Shown here one piece after another: positions 19,244 to 27,685 of a DNA stretch of 64,000 bases. Where the stretch lies: assembly GCF_002902365.1 (NCBI RefSeq), contig NZ_PPQC01000014.1, positions 1-64,000 of the forward strand. The letters run 5' to 3'. The DNA comes from Staphylococcus cohnii subsp. cohnii. GTDB taxonomy: Bacteria; Bacillota; Bacilli; Staphylococcales; Staphylococcaceae. The position numbers were made by a program, and so were the translations under genes. Numbering within the stretch: the first letter of the stretch is position 1; every line of letters starts with the position of its first letter. The notes below the pieces were generated by a model. That model had not been told where the DNA came from. It saw nothing but the letters and a program-made list of their open reading frames with translations, and did not search any database.

Positions 19244-20122
19244 TCAACAACTTTGTTTCATTATGTATACAGGTTTATTTTCTAATAACGTTTCACCTAC
19301 AATTTCATAATCACTTTGAATATAAAGTTCTCTTGCCAAATGATTATCTGTATTAACCGCTAAATAAATTTCATTAATTGTGGGATAATACTGTTTGACA
19401 TATTGAGGTAAAACACGCATCACTTTTTTACCAAAACCGAATCCTCTATAGTGACTATCTACACTAAAAGATCTGAAAAATATTGCGTTTGCGTTTGCAG
19501 AATAAGGTTTGACTCCGTCACCTTCATGTAACGTGAAAAAGCCCACACATTGCCCCTTGTCATCATACACTAATGTAGAGTGACGTTCTTGATCTCGATT
19601 TGCCAAATCAATATTCTCTAAAGGTGTTTTGGTGAATTCCCGGTCCTCTGCCGACAGCGTAAAATTCACTAAATCAGCATATAGCGATACATGATATGGT
19701 CTTGATTTCACTGCTTTAGATGACTCGATTTTTTGTTTAGCATATTTAATCCATGTAAGCACAGCAGGCGCAATTTTTTCTGTTTCATTTTTTGAGATCC
19801 ATTTTATATCAGTAATTTCTTGTGCTGGTTTAACCGATGACCAATCTATATCTAAAGACGTTGAAAAACAATTCAACTCCGTCTTAGTATTTTTTTGAGG
19901 ATAAGCATCTCCAACAATAGTACCTAAATAGTTAAAATTTTGTTCCGAAATATCCAGTTGTAATTCTTCTTGTAGTTCTCTTCGCAAGGCTTGTTTTAGA
20001 GACTCTCCCTGATCTATTTTCCCACCAGGAAAATAGTATTTTTTTCTGTTTCTAGCTTGTACCAATAATAATTTGTCGTCTAATTCGACTACCAAGCATA
20101 CACATTTAATCATAACTATCAT
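19244..20122 (-). CDS. NUDIX hydrolase fused to a GNAT acetyltransferase
   Basis: This 292-residue fusion has an N-terminal NUDIX domain (about 1-125) with the box GGKIDQGESLKQALRRELQEEL, which matches G-x5-E-x7-REUxEE except that the last E-U-x-E-E reads ELQEEL. A GNAT domain follows (about 150-292) with the motif YRGFGFGKKVM. The substrate is unknown; NUDIX domains cleave nucleoside diphosphate derivatives and the GNAT half may acetylate a related product. GGGGAG lies five bases before the ATG at 20122; another ATG at 20113 is also possible. It stands alone between two terminators or gaps. Confidence 0.85.
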   Translation of the reverse strand: MIVMIKCVCLVVELDDKLLLVQARNRKKYYFPGGKIDQGESLKQALRRELQEELQLDISEQNFNYLGTIVGDAYPQKNTKTELNCFSTSLDIDWSSVKPAQEITDIKWISKNETEKIAPAVLTWIKYAKQKIESSKAVKSRPYHVSLYADLVNFTLSAEDREFTKTPLENIDLANRDQERHSTLVYDDKGQCVGFFTLHEGDGVKPYSANANAIFFRSFSVDSHYRGFGFGKKVMRVLPQYVKQYYPTINEIYLAVNTDNHLARELYIQSDYEIVGETLLENKPVYIMKQSC

Positions 20123-20279
20123 CTCCACTCCCCAAAACAAACTATTTTTATACTTTCAACGCTTATGTTATCATATTCCATTCCTTGAACACATTTTGTT
20201 TTTTATCTCTCACAATAAAGTTTAATCTATTTAATGTTATAATAATAAAGCGTATTTTATAAAATGGAGGATTTCATTC

Positions 20280-20549
20280 ATGGCTAAAAAAACAAAAATT
20301 AATCGCATTTCAAATACAATTAACTTCATAGGCATTGCCGTAGAAGGTTTTAATTGGTATGCATATCAATCAAAAAATAAAAAGTTACTTTACACGAGTA
20401 TGGCTATTACAAGTGTGGGGGCAGTCTTAGATTTCTACACTGCCTTAAAATCACCAAAAAAGTTTGCTAAAATATTTTCAACATTCACTTTGGCAAGTAC
20501 ATTGTTCTCAACTGCCAAGCGTATAAAATCATTACGCCAAGAACCATAA
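20280..20549 (+). CDS. Small conserved-type membrane protein
   Basis: This 89-residue basic protein is not recognised. It has two weakly hydrophobic segments (about 14-28 and 37-55), is rich in Lys and Ser and has no signal peptide. GGAGG lies nine bases before the ATG, and a strong hairpin follows the stop, so expression is likely. Its only neighbours face the other way. The C-terminal TLFSTAKRIKSLRQEP is hydrophilic and probably cytoplasmic. Confidence 0.7.
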   Translation: MAKKTKINRISNTINFIGIAVEGFNWYAYQSKNKKLLYTSMAITSVGAVLDFYTALKSPKKFAKIFSTFTLASTLFSTAKRIKSLRQEP

Positions 20550-20597
20550 ACACGAAACGACTAGCAACGCGCTATAAAATTTCATAAAAGCAAAATA

Positions 20598-20637
20598 AAC
20601 GTCAATTTCTATATGATTTAATAGAAATTGACGTTTA
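20598..20637. terminator. Convergent terminator between the 89-residue protein and sle1
   Basis: AACGTCAATTTCTAT pairs with ATAGAAATTGACGTT around a short loop. It lies between converging genes and can serve both. Confidence 0.8.
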
Positions 20638-20672
20638 TGCGTTAGTCAAAGATATTTTTGTCTTAGATACCC

Positions 20673-21638
20673 TTAATGAATATATTTATATGAACTCACT
20701 TGAGATGCCGGAATCGTTCTATATGTTGCGATTCCAGGCGAAGCACTGTAGTTCATTTCAGAAACAGTAATGCTACCATTTGAATTTACAGATTCCACAA
20801 ATGCTACGTGTCCATAATATCCAAGGTCACTTTGTAGTATTGATCCTACAGTCGCCCTATGATCTACTGTGTATCCATCTCCTGGTGCAGCGTTATCCCA
20901 ATTATTAGCATTCCACCAATAAGTACTAATACCTTTACCAATTTGAGCACGCTTATTAAAGACATGCCATGTACACTGACCCCAGTCATACAAATTTGAA
21001 TGGTTAAATACTGGCGTTTTATAACCAGTTGAACCCGTTGATCCTGTTGAGCCACCTGATGATGCTGTACCAGATATTTTTAATTTTTGCCCTGGATAAA
21101 TATTGAAGTTTTTAAGACCATTCAAGCTCATGATTTTTTGATATGTCGTACCATATTTAGCTGCAATCGCAGATAATGAATCGCCTGACTTCACTGTATA
21201 TGTAGTTGTATTACCAGATGGAGTAGAACCACCTGTTGAAATTGAGCCAGATACTTTTAATTTCTGTCCTGGATAAATTGTAAAATTAGAGAGTCCATTT
21301 AAACTCATAATTTTTTGGTATGTCGTCCCATGCTTAGCTGCAATTGATGACAATGAGTCACCCGATTTCACTGTATACGTTGTCGCACTTGAGCTGCTTG
21401 TTGAAGTTCTTGAACTTGTAGTCCCTGATACTTTCAATGTTTGATTTGGAAAAATCACATTCGATGTTAAATTGTTTAATGATTTCAATTTTGCTATTGA
21501 AATATTATATTTATTCGCTATTGACCAAAGAGAATCGCCACTTTTGACTTTATAAGTTGTAGCTGCATCTGCATTTGCAGAATTAATAGCTGCTAGCGCA
21601 CTTGTCCCAATTACAGTTGCTATTATTTTTTTATGCAC
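20673..21638 (-). CDS. sle1: Sle1-type autolysin: three LysM domains plus CHAP amidase
   Basis: This 321-residue secreted peptidoglycan hydrolase has a signal peptide (1-25, cleavage probably after ANADA), LysM repeats at about 28-71, 86-130 and 146-190, a Gly/Ser/Thr-rich linker, and a CHAP domain from about 215 with catalytic Cys222 (GQCTW) and His277 (GHVAFVE). The homologue cuts N-acetylmuramoyl-L-alanine bonds and is needed for daughter-cell separation. LysM2 and LysM3 are nearly identical, so the repeat may expand or contract by recombination. A WalR-like box lies upstream, matching known WalKR control of sle1 in S. aureus. Confidence 0.93.
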   Translation of the reverse strand: MHKKIIATVIGTSALAAINSANADAATTYKVKSGDSLWSIANKYNISIAKLKSLNNLTSNVIFPNQTLKVSGTTSSRTSTSSSSATTYTVKSGDSLSSIAAKHGTTYQKIMSLNGLSNFTIYPGQKLKVSGSISTGGSTPSGNTTTYTVKSGDSLSAIAAKYGTTYQKIMSLNGLKNFNIYPGQKLKISGTASSGGSTGSTGSTGYKTPVFNHSNLYDWGQCTWHVFNKRAQIGKGISTYWWNANNWDNAAPGDGYTVDHRATVGSILQSDLGYYGHVAFVESVNSNGSITVSEMNYSASPGIATYRTIPASQVSSYKYIH

Positions 21639-21692
21639 TTATGTAAACCTCCCAATATAAATCCGATACATTTCGTTTCCATCACGCTTACT

Positions 21693-21748
21693 ATTATACA
21701 ATTTAATTTAATACTTTTGTATATAATTTATATGACATTATTATTACA
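21693..21748 (-). promoter_or_regulatory. sle1 promoter region with WalR-like box
   Basis: On the minus strand the direct repeat TGTAAT-N5-TGTCAT (21732-21748) matches the WalR consensus TGTWAH-N5-TGTWAH except for one base in the second half. It lies upstream of a TATAAT (21693-21698) that lacks a good -35, as expected for an activated promoter. Confidence 0.6.
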
Positions 21749-21799
21749 AAGTAAACCTTTTGTTATTTCAATGAAACATAACGTTGAATACTATATATT

Positions 21800-22579
21800 T
21801 CAGTCAAAAGTTTTTATATTTATATCTTTAATACCAAAATAACGATACAAAAAGTATTTATAGTTTCCAGATGTTATATTTTTCTTTTCTTTTTGACCAT
21901 GATCCGTAATTGTCAAATGATTATTCGACATCGTTACTCTACCGAAAGTCGTTGCTTTACTAATTAAAAGTTGTTGAACAAAAATAGACGCTTCATTATT
22001 TTGATTAAATGCTATGCCTTGTTCAAAATCTGCCAATACCTTAGGTTCATCCTCAAATTGATATTGCGTCTGCCATTTATGATCAACTTTCTTCTTCATT
22101 TCAAATGTGTGGTCACTTACTTTGCTTACTTTAAACTCACTATTTACATCATAAACAATTTCCTCATCATTTGTGATTGGCATGGCTGCTTTAGGTATAT
22201 CCGCATAACCGACATCAACTAAGTATTTTTTCTGATTCAATGTAACGATTAATGCCATATGTGACCCTTCCATGGCCCAACCTGAGCCATTATAAATTGT
22301 CGCAGAAACCATATACACATTATATCCTTTACTTGTTAAAAATGCGCAAAATAATCTGTTTTGTTCATAACAATAGCCCCCTCTATGTTCGTTTACAATT
22401 TTATCTATCATTGATGGATTATCTAAAGCAATAGGTTGTCCATTCTGCACATTAATATTTTCAAACGGAACGTTCAATACATACCTTTCAATATAATAGT
22501 TCAATGTTTCTAAAAGATTGTCATGATATGTATGTGTATCTATACCTAAATACTTTTCTAGTACGTTAAAATCAGTCAT
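21800..22579 (-). CDS. Arylamine N-acetyltransferase family protein
   Basis: This 259-residue protein has the family triad: Cys70 in EHRGGYCYEQN, His107 in EGSHMALIV and Asp122 in LVDVGYAD. Members transfer acetyl groups from acetyl-CoA to arylamines or hydrazines, and in Bacillota the physiological substrate is generally unknown. The start at 22579 is set by GGAGGG six bases upstream. It is alone on its transcript, as far as can be seen. Nothing is missing from the catalytic core. Confidence 0.9.
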   Translation of the reverse strand: MTDFNVLEKYLGIDTHTYHDNLLETLNYYIERYVLNVPFENINVQNGQPIALDNPSMIDKIVNEHRGGYCYEQNRLFCAFLTSKGYNVYMVSATIYNGSGWAMEGSHMALIVTLNQKKYLVDVGYADIPKAAMPITNDEEIVYDVNSEFKVSKVSDHTFEMKKKVDHKWQTQYQFEDEPKVLADFEQGIAFNQNNEASIFVQQLLISKATTFGRVTMSNNHLTITDHGQKEKKNITSGNYKYFLYRYFGIKDINIKTFD

Positions 22580-22940
22580 ACAATTCCCTCCAATTCTCAA
22601 TAGCCGTAGAATAAGACCTATACGCGTGATGATGCATTAACTCAATTACCAGTGATAAACTTTTATATAATTCAGCATTTTAATTTCATTAAAAGCATTA
22701 ACTACTTATAACTGATCAACCTCATTCACTTTTAACAGTAAAAATATAATTATTCCAAGTTATGTAAGACTTTCTTAAAATGTTTTGTTAATTTATATGA
22801 TAAGGGGTAATAATGATTATAGACAATCTTTTGATATTGACATCAATTAAATAAATAGATATTGTGTATGTCTATACATTTGTATAGCTAATTCACTATA
22901 TTTTAAAAGTATCGAAGTCACTTAACGATTCAGTGATATG
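22580..22940. other. AT-rich intergenic stretch upstream of ilvD
   Basis: No coding frame with a ribosome site was seen. It separates the divergent N-acetyltransferase and ilvD genes. No T-box or other amino-acid riboswitch could be recognised before ilvD. Confidence 0.5.
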
Positions 22941-22945
22941 TACGA

Positions 22946-22999
22946 ACACTTAAGTGTCATGACATCAGGTGCTAATTATTTTTAATTTTTCAGATTATT
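22946..22999 (+). promoter_or_regulatory. Dyads and a CodY-like box upstream of ilvD
   Basis: Two overlapping palindromes, ACACTTAAGTGT (22946-22957) and TGTCATGACA (22955-22964), precede ATTTTTCAGATTATT (22985-22999). The last differs at three positions from the CodY consensus AATTTTCWGAAAATT. CodY control of ilvD is well established in staphylococci; the dyads are unexplained. Confidence 0.4.
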
Positions 23000-23037
23000 C
23001 TTAATATAATGTGATTTTTTATTTTGGAGGGGATTAT

Positions 23038-24738
23038 TTGAGCAAGGAACAATCGCAAAATCGACAACCAAAAGATTTACGAATCCGCAGCAAAGTGATT
23101 AGTGAAGGTGTAAGCCGTACACCTAATCGATCTTATTTACGTGCACTTGGTTTTGAAGACGAAGATGTTGAAAAACCTATGATTGGTGTTGCTAGTACAT
23201 GGAGTGAAGTTACACCATGTAATATGCACATCGACGGTCTCGCTCGTGCATCTAAACGCGGTATAAGCGAAGCAGGTGGTTCACCACTGATTTTTAATAC
23301 GATTACAGTTTCAGATGGTATTTCCATGGGCACTGACGGCATGCGCTTCTCACTGCCAAGCCGTGAAATCATTGCTGATTCAATTGAGTCCGTAGTCAGT
23401 GCTGAGAATTTAGACGGCGTTGTAGCAATCGGTGGCTGTGACAAAAACATGCCAGGTTGTATGATTGGTATCGCTCGTCTTAATTTACCAGCCGTCTTTG
23501 TATATGGTGGGACTATATTACCTGGGAAATTGAATGGCAAAGATTTAGACGCTGTATCTGCTTTTGAAGGTGTTGGACAATACAATAATGGAGAAATAGA
23601 TAAAGCCGCATTACATAAAGTAGAGTGCGCTGCTTGTCCTGGTGCCGGAGCTTGTGGTGGGATGTTTACTGCTAATACAATGTCCTCTGCTATTGAAGCT
23701 ATGGGAATGAGTTTGCCTGGAAGCGCTTCTCACCCAGCTGTATCAACAAACAAATCAAAAGATAGTCGCGCAGCGGGGAAAGCTGTTTATCATTTATTAG
23801 AGCAAGGTATATACCCTAAAGATATCATGACCAAAGAAGCATTTGAAAATGCAATTACTGTTGTCATGGCGTTAGGTGGCTCTACAAATGCAATCTTACA
23901 TTTACTAGCTATTGCACATACAATTGATGTAGATTTAACACTTGATGATTTTGAAAAAATACGTAAACGCGTACCGCATATTGCTGATTTAAGACCAAGC
24001 GGCAAATACGTAATGGCACATCTTGATGAAGTTGGTGGCGTGCCAGGCGTAATGAAACTATTACATGAAAAAGGGTTAATCCATGGTGATTGTTTAACAG
24101 TTACTGGTAAAACCGTTGCAGAAAACTTAGCACAACAACCAAGTCTTTCTGATGATAAAACAATCATTAATTTTGATCAGCCTAAACATCCTACAGGGCC
24201 ACTTGTTATTTTAAAAGGTAATTTAGCACCTGAGGGCGCAGTAGCAAAAATTTCAGGTTTAAGTGTTACTTATATTAAAGGACCTGCAAAAGTTTTTGAT
24301 TCAGAACCTGCAGCGACAAAAGCAATTCTCAATGATGATATTCAACCTGGAGATGTCGTGGTGATTCGCTATGCTGGACCAAAAGGAGCACCTGGTATGC
24401 CAGAAATGCTGTCAGCTTCTTCTATTTTGGTAGGAAAAGGATTAGGTGAATCTGTTGCATTGTTAACAGATGGACGTTTTTCAGGTGGTTCACATGGTCT
24501 AGTTGTAGGTCATGCTGCTCCAGAATCTCAAGCAGGTGGCCCAATGGCATTACTTCAAGAAGACGATATCATTACTATTGATGCTGAAAATTTAGAAATT
24601 AGTTTTGATATTTCTGATGAAGAGTTAGAACGTCGTCGTAATGCATGGCAAGCCCCACCACTAAAAGAAACACGTGGTACATTAGCAAAATATGCCAAAC
24701 TCGTATCATCTGCTTCAAAAGGCGCAATCACTGACTAA
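23038..24738 (+). CDS. ilvD: Dihydroxy-acid dehydratase
   Basis: This 566-residue iron-sulfur enzyme makes the 2-keto acids that precede valine, isoleucine and pantothenate. Cluster cysteines are seen in [10 protein letters not shown] and in [16 protein letters not shown], and the late [10 protein letters not shown] motif is present. The TTG at 23038 is chosen because GGAGGGG lies five bases upstream. In most staphylococci ilvD heads the ilv-leu operon; here it stands alone, followed by a terminator and a gene on the other strand, so the remaining ilv-leu genes must lie elsewhere or be missing. Confidence 0.95.
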   Translation: MSKEQSQNRQPKDLRIRSKVISEGVSRTPNRSYLRALGFEDEDVEKPMIGVASTWSEVTPCNMHIDGLARASKRGISEAGGSPLIFNTITVSDGISMGTDGMRFSLPSREIIADSIESVVSAENLDGVVAIGGCDKNMPGCMIGIARLNLPAVFVYGGTILPGKLNGKDLDAVSAFEGVGQYNNGEIDKAALHKVECAACPGAGACGGMFTANTMSSAIEAMGMSLPGSASHPAVSTNKSKDSRAAGKAVYHLLEQGIYPKDIMTKEAFENAITVVMALGGSTNAILHLLAIAHTIDVDLTLDDFEKIRKRVPHIADLRPSGKYVMAHLDEVGGVPGVMKLLHEKGLIHGDCLTVTGKTVAENLAQQPSLSDDKTIINFDQPKHPTGPLVILKGNLAPEGAVAKISGLSVTYIKGPAKVFDSEPAATKAILNDDIQPGDVVVIRYAGPKGAPGMPEMLSASSILVGKGLGESVALLTDGRFSGGSHGLVVGHAAPESQAGGPMALLQEDDIITIDAENLEISFDISDEELERRRNAWQAPPLKETRGTLAKYAKLVSSASKGAITD

Positions 24739-24799
24739 TGAGTAACATTCGTTTAAGTTGTTTAATTAGTGTTGTGAGTATAATTTAATCTCATAAATG

Positions 24800-24840
24800 A
24801 AAAAAGCAACGTACATAAAAGATTGTACGTTGCTTTTTTA
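24800..24840. terminator. Bidirectional terminator after ilvD
   Basis: AAAAAAGCAACGTAC pairs with GTACGTTGCTTTTTT. It serves ilvD and the converging DUF2000 gene. Confidence 0.92.
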
Positions 24841-24860
24841 TGATAACGTCTTTAATTCAT

Positions 24861-25268
24861 TTAGCTATGCAATGCAAATCCTTTAAATAATTTATCTACA
24901 TGATTTTTCTTACCGCGTATACCAATGCCAACAAGATGTAATTCCTCTGTTTTATATTTAGCAATTACCGCACGATTATCTGCGTCGTTATATGTGAAGA
25001 ATAACTCTTCAGTATACACTGTGATAACAACATCTTTATTCAAAGCTTTTTGTAGCAACTCTACCATAGGTTCTTGCGTTGATGAATGAATCATGATAGG
25101 TTGCTGAGACATTGGTAAATATTGTACATTATCCTTATCTTCATAGTGTTCCCCAATAATATTTTGAGTTCCAGCAATTCCACTCATTAAGAAGGCAGTT
25201 ACATTTAATTTTTGCCACATTTCTAAGTCTTCTCTCAATACAATTTTAATTTTAGTATCAAACGCCAT
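24861..25268 (-). CDS. DUF2000 family protein
   Basis: This 135-residue soluble protein reads like the DUF2000 family, with the N-terminal KIKIVLREDLEMWQKLNV and the ending GIGIRGKKNHVDKLFKGF. The function is unknown; members have a peptidyl-tRNA-hydrolase-like fold in structures I recall, but this is not a functional assignment. The start at 25268 follows AAGGAG by about eight bases. It lies beside, and diverges from, a LysE transporter and an AraC regulator, a pairing that may be functional. Confidence 0.75.
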   Translation of the reverse strand: MAFDTKIKIVLREDLEMWQKLNVTAFLMSGIAGTQNIIGEHYEDKDNVQYLPMSQQPIMIHSSTQEPMVELLQKALNKDVVITVYTEELFFTYNDADNRAVIAKYKTEELHLVGIGIRGKKNHVDKLFKGFALHS

Positions 25269-25465
25269 AACTATCTTACTCCTTTGAAGTAGTATCAAAT
25301 ATTTTGCTACATCTTAAAGAGTAGATATATTTAGGTGTTTTATATAGTATATAATTGCAGAACTTAAGTTCTTGGAAAATTATTATTGCAATAATGTCCT
25401 ATATAAAATATTAATTTAAGTATACTCTATTAAAATAATTAAACATTAAGGAGTATATAGCGAGT

Positions 25466-26038
25466 ATGGTTTCTTTTATTATTTATTGCTTTATTGTTAC
25501 TGCGACACCCAGGCCAACCAACATCATTATTTTATCTAATGTTCAAAACTATGGTATAAAAGCTGGTATGAAATTTACGTATGGATCTACAATTGGCTTT
25601 TTATTATTGCTGGCAATTTCTGCTATATTAAACTCTTTTTTAAATAATATACTTCCAAATATCATAATCTATTTACAAATTTTAGGAACTATTTATATGC
25701 TTTACTTGGCATACCAAATATTCAACATAGATGTCTCAAAAAAAGATCATTCAAAAGAAAAAGGTTCATTCTTTTCTGGTTTATTACTACAATTCATAAA
25801 TCCTAAAGTTATTTTATTCACTTTAACAGTCTTTCCAAGCTTTGTACTACCGTATTTTAATGAAGATTATTTATTGTTGCTAAGTATAGTTATCATAGGT
25901 ACTATTGGATTTATAGCATTTATACTTTGGGTAATATTCGGTGCTGTATTTAATAAAATGTTTCAAAAATATAGCAAAATCCTAAATGTTGTTTTAGGTA
26001 TACTTTTGATTTATGCTGCTGTTATGTTATGGGTTTAA
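25466..26038 (+). CDS. LysE/RhtB-family amino-acid exporter
   Basis: This 190-residue membrane protein has about six helices and the family signatures TATPRPTNIIILSN at the N-terminus (normally TPGPN) and LLLQFINPKVILF in the middle. Here the usual TPGP is TPRP, a small departure. It probably exports an amino acid or a related metabolite; the substrate cannot be told. AAGGAG precedes the start. Its end overlaps the region that carries the ribosome site of the AraC gene, so the two are co-transcribed. Confidence 0.85.
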   Translation: MVSFIIYCFIVTATPRPTNIIILSNVQNYGIKAGMKFTYGSTIGFLLLLAISAILNSFLNNILPNIIIYLQILGTIYMLYLAYQIFNIDVSKKDHSKEKGSFFSGLLLQFINPKVILFTLTVFPSFVLPYFNEDYLLLLSIVIIGTIGFIAFILWVIFGAVFNKMFQKYSKILNVVLGILLIYAAVMLWV

Positions 26039-26061
26039 ACGACTTAAAAGAAGGTGAAAAA

Positions 26062-26835
26062 ATGGAAGAATTCATCTATAAAAAAAGTGGCGGAATAACT
26101 GCTTTGTCTGCTAATATTACTGACTTTTCATATAAGAATCATTCGCATAGCGAATATGCAATTGGAGTTACGAAAAGTGGAATACAACGTTATCATTTAG
26201 ACGGTAAGCTTCAACTTTCATACCAAGACGGTATTATGTTATTTAACCCAGAACAAGTACATGATGGAATGGCTCATGATAAATCAGGCCTTGAATATAT
26301 TATGTTATATATTGAACCAGCTGTATTATTAGATGCAGCTGAACGTAAAGAAGCTATTCAATTTACAACACCAGTAATTTATAATAGTAAAATTGAATCT
26401 GATGTATATCATCTAGCGAATGCTATATTTCATGAAAACGAAGAAGAAATTGTAGATGAGCAATTAATCAAACTTGTAGATGATTTAGTAAATCAATCTA
26501 CAATTAGGAAACATGTTGAAAGTAACGCCTATATTAGTAAGATTAAGGGAAGAATACTTTATGGGTTAAAAGAAAATTTGAAAATTACAGATTTAGCACA
26601 TGAATTCGGCATGTCAAAATTTCAATTTATACGATATTTTAAAGAACAAACTGGCATAACACCTTATCAATTTTTATTAAACAGTAAAATCGAAGAAGCA
26701 AAAAATATCATAGAAATAGATAAAGATATACATTTAGCAGTGAGTGAATTAGGATTTTCTGATTTAACACACTTAAATAGACAATTCAAAAAAATATACG
26801 GTATCACTGCAAACAATTATGCTCAGTCTTTTTAA
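26062..26835 (+). CDS. AraC-family transcriptional regulator
   Basis: This 257-residue regulator has an N-terminal cupin-like ligand domain (HSHSEYAIGVTKSG at about 27-40) and two C-terminal helix-turn-helices (about 160-257; KITDLAHEFGMSKFQFIRYF and LAVSELGFSDLTHLNRQF). The ATG at 26062 is chosen because AAGAAGGTG lies just before it; an earlier in-frame ATG at 26029 lies inside the LysE gene. Co-transcription with the LysE exporter suggests it controls that exporter or the DUF2000 neighbour. Confidence 0.87.
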   Translation: MEEFIYKKSGGITALSANITDFSYKNHSHSEYAIGVTKSGIQRYHLDGKLQLSYQDGIMLFNPEQVHDGMAHDKSGLEYIMLYIEPAVLLDAAERKEAIQFTTPVIYNSKIESDVYHLANAIFHENEEEIVDEQLIKLVDDLVNQSTIRKHVESNAYISKIKGRILYGLKENLKITDLAHEFGMSKFQFIRYFKEQTGITPYQFLLNSKIEEAKNIIEIDKDIHLAVSELGFSDLTHLNRQFKKIYGITANNYAQSF

Positions 26836-27150
26836 ACTTTATTAAATATAGTTAATTTCACAAAATTTGATAATATTATGATGTTAAGACATCAATGTTT
26901 TTGATTTACGACGTTTGCTTTGTTTCTATGGAAATTTTGTATTAATGAAACCGTTACTTTTCTTTGAAAGCAAAATTCTATAATTTAAATAATTATGAAA
27001 TCATCTTTCATACACTTTTGAATGCTTTATTGTTATATATTTTTATTAATTTCCATTTTGGAATAATTTATTACTATTTAGGGAATTTCAAACAAAATTT
27101 AGCACAATTCTTTTATAGTGAAGTTAACAAATTAAAGTGAGGTGAAGGAC
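26836..27150. promoter_or_regulatory. Intergenic region and likely promoter of the PSM-like gene
   Basis: No coding frame was seen. A TATAGT (27114-27119) lies about 32 bases before the PSM-like start with no good -35, as expected for an AgrA-activated promoter. I could not find a clear AgrA direct repeat, so control by agr is not demonstrated. Confidence 0.4.
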
Positions 27151-27207
27151 ATGGACTTTATCATTGATATCATCAAAAAAATCGTTGGTTTATTCACAGG
27201 TAAATAA
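27151..27207 (+). CDS. PSM-alpha-like peptide
   Basis: This 18-residue peptide, [18 protein letters not shown], starts after GAGGTGAAGG and is followed by a terminator. It has no signal peptide, an amphipathic helical pattern with polar residues at 2, 6, 9, 10 and 18, and the FTGK ending seen in S. aureus PSM-alpha1 and alpha2. Phenol-soluble modulins are secreted cytolytic, surfactant peptides exported by the Pmt transporter. Only one copy is seen here, where S. aureus has four in tandem, and at 18 residues it is shorter than the 20-26 usual for alpha types. It is far too short for automatic gene finders. Confidence 0.8.
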
Positions 27208-27221
27208 TTTCTAACCTCTTT

Positions 27222-27254
27222 AAAGAGACTGATACGACATATATTAGTCTCTTT
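27222..27254 (+). terminator. Terminator of the PSM-like gene
   Basis: AAAGAGACT pairs with AGTCTCTTTT around a short A/T-rich loop, fifteen bases past the stop codon. Confidence 0.85.
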
Positions 27255-27305
27255 TCTTTTTGATATACAGCATAATCAATAGTTGCACATTACAATTCAT
27301 TGATA

Positions 27306-27359
27306 TTATTCCCATGCATATTTAGCGTCTTGTTTCACTTTCTTCTCTTTTTCAATCAT
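27306..27359 (-). CDS. Possible 17-residue charged micropeptide
   Basis: The reading frame MIEKEKKVKQDAKYAWE follows AAAGGTG at a good distance from its ATG. It is very hydrophilic and unlike a PSM. No clear promoter or terminator was found, so it may be chance. It lies between the PSM-like gene and the end of the lipase gene. Confidence 0.35.
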   Translation of the reverse strand: MIEKEKKVKQDAKYAWE

Positions 27360-27442
27360 ATCATTCACCTTTCATCTTTCTTCGTTAGACAAATATTGTT
27401 TTCAAGAAAATAGAGCACACTGCATTTTACGCAACTAAAAAT

Positions 27443-27490
27443 GAGCGAAGATAAAATCAAAGTGTAACTTTTGATTAATTATCCTCGCTC
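27443..27490 (-). terminator. Hairpin, probable lipase terminator
   Basis: GAGCGAAGATAA pairs imperfectly with TTATCCTCGCTC, with an inner AATCAAAG/CTTTTGATT stem. On the minus strand it is followed by ATTTTTAG. It lies about 200 bases after the lipase stop. Confidence 0.6.
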
Positions 27491-27685
27491 TGATGTATCA
27501 TATAAAATTGGCTTAAACCATACTCAGTATATATTGCTAGTTAAACATTATTGTTTTGTTTATCAATTTCTGATTACTTACGAAAATAAAGTTTTCAATA
27601 TATTGAATAATGAACCTACTAAATCAAAAAAGTCTCCACTCATCATTTTCCCTCACCTTCATAAAATATAATCGTAGCGTTTTAA

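Noticed and set aside
21633-21842. 69-codon plus-strand frame upstream of sle1
   Set aside because: It overlaps the sle1 promoter region and the end of the N-acetyltransferase gene and has no start signal.
22580-23037. T-box leader upstream of ilvD
   Set aside because: The conserved T-box sequence and a terminator/antiterminator pair were not found.
26836-27150. Additional tandem PSM genes before the one at 27151, as in S. aureus
   Set aside because: The short ATG frames there have no ribosome site and are not amphipathic.
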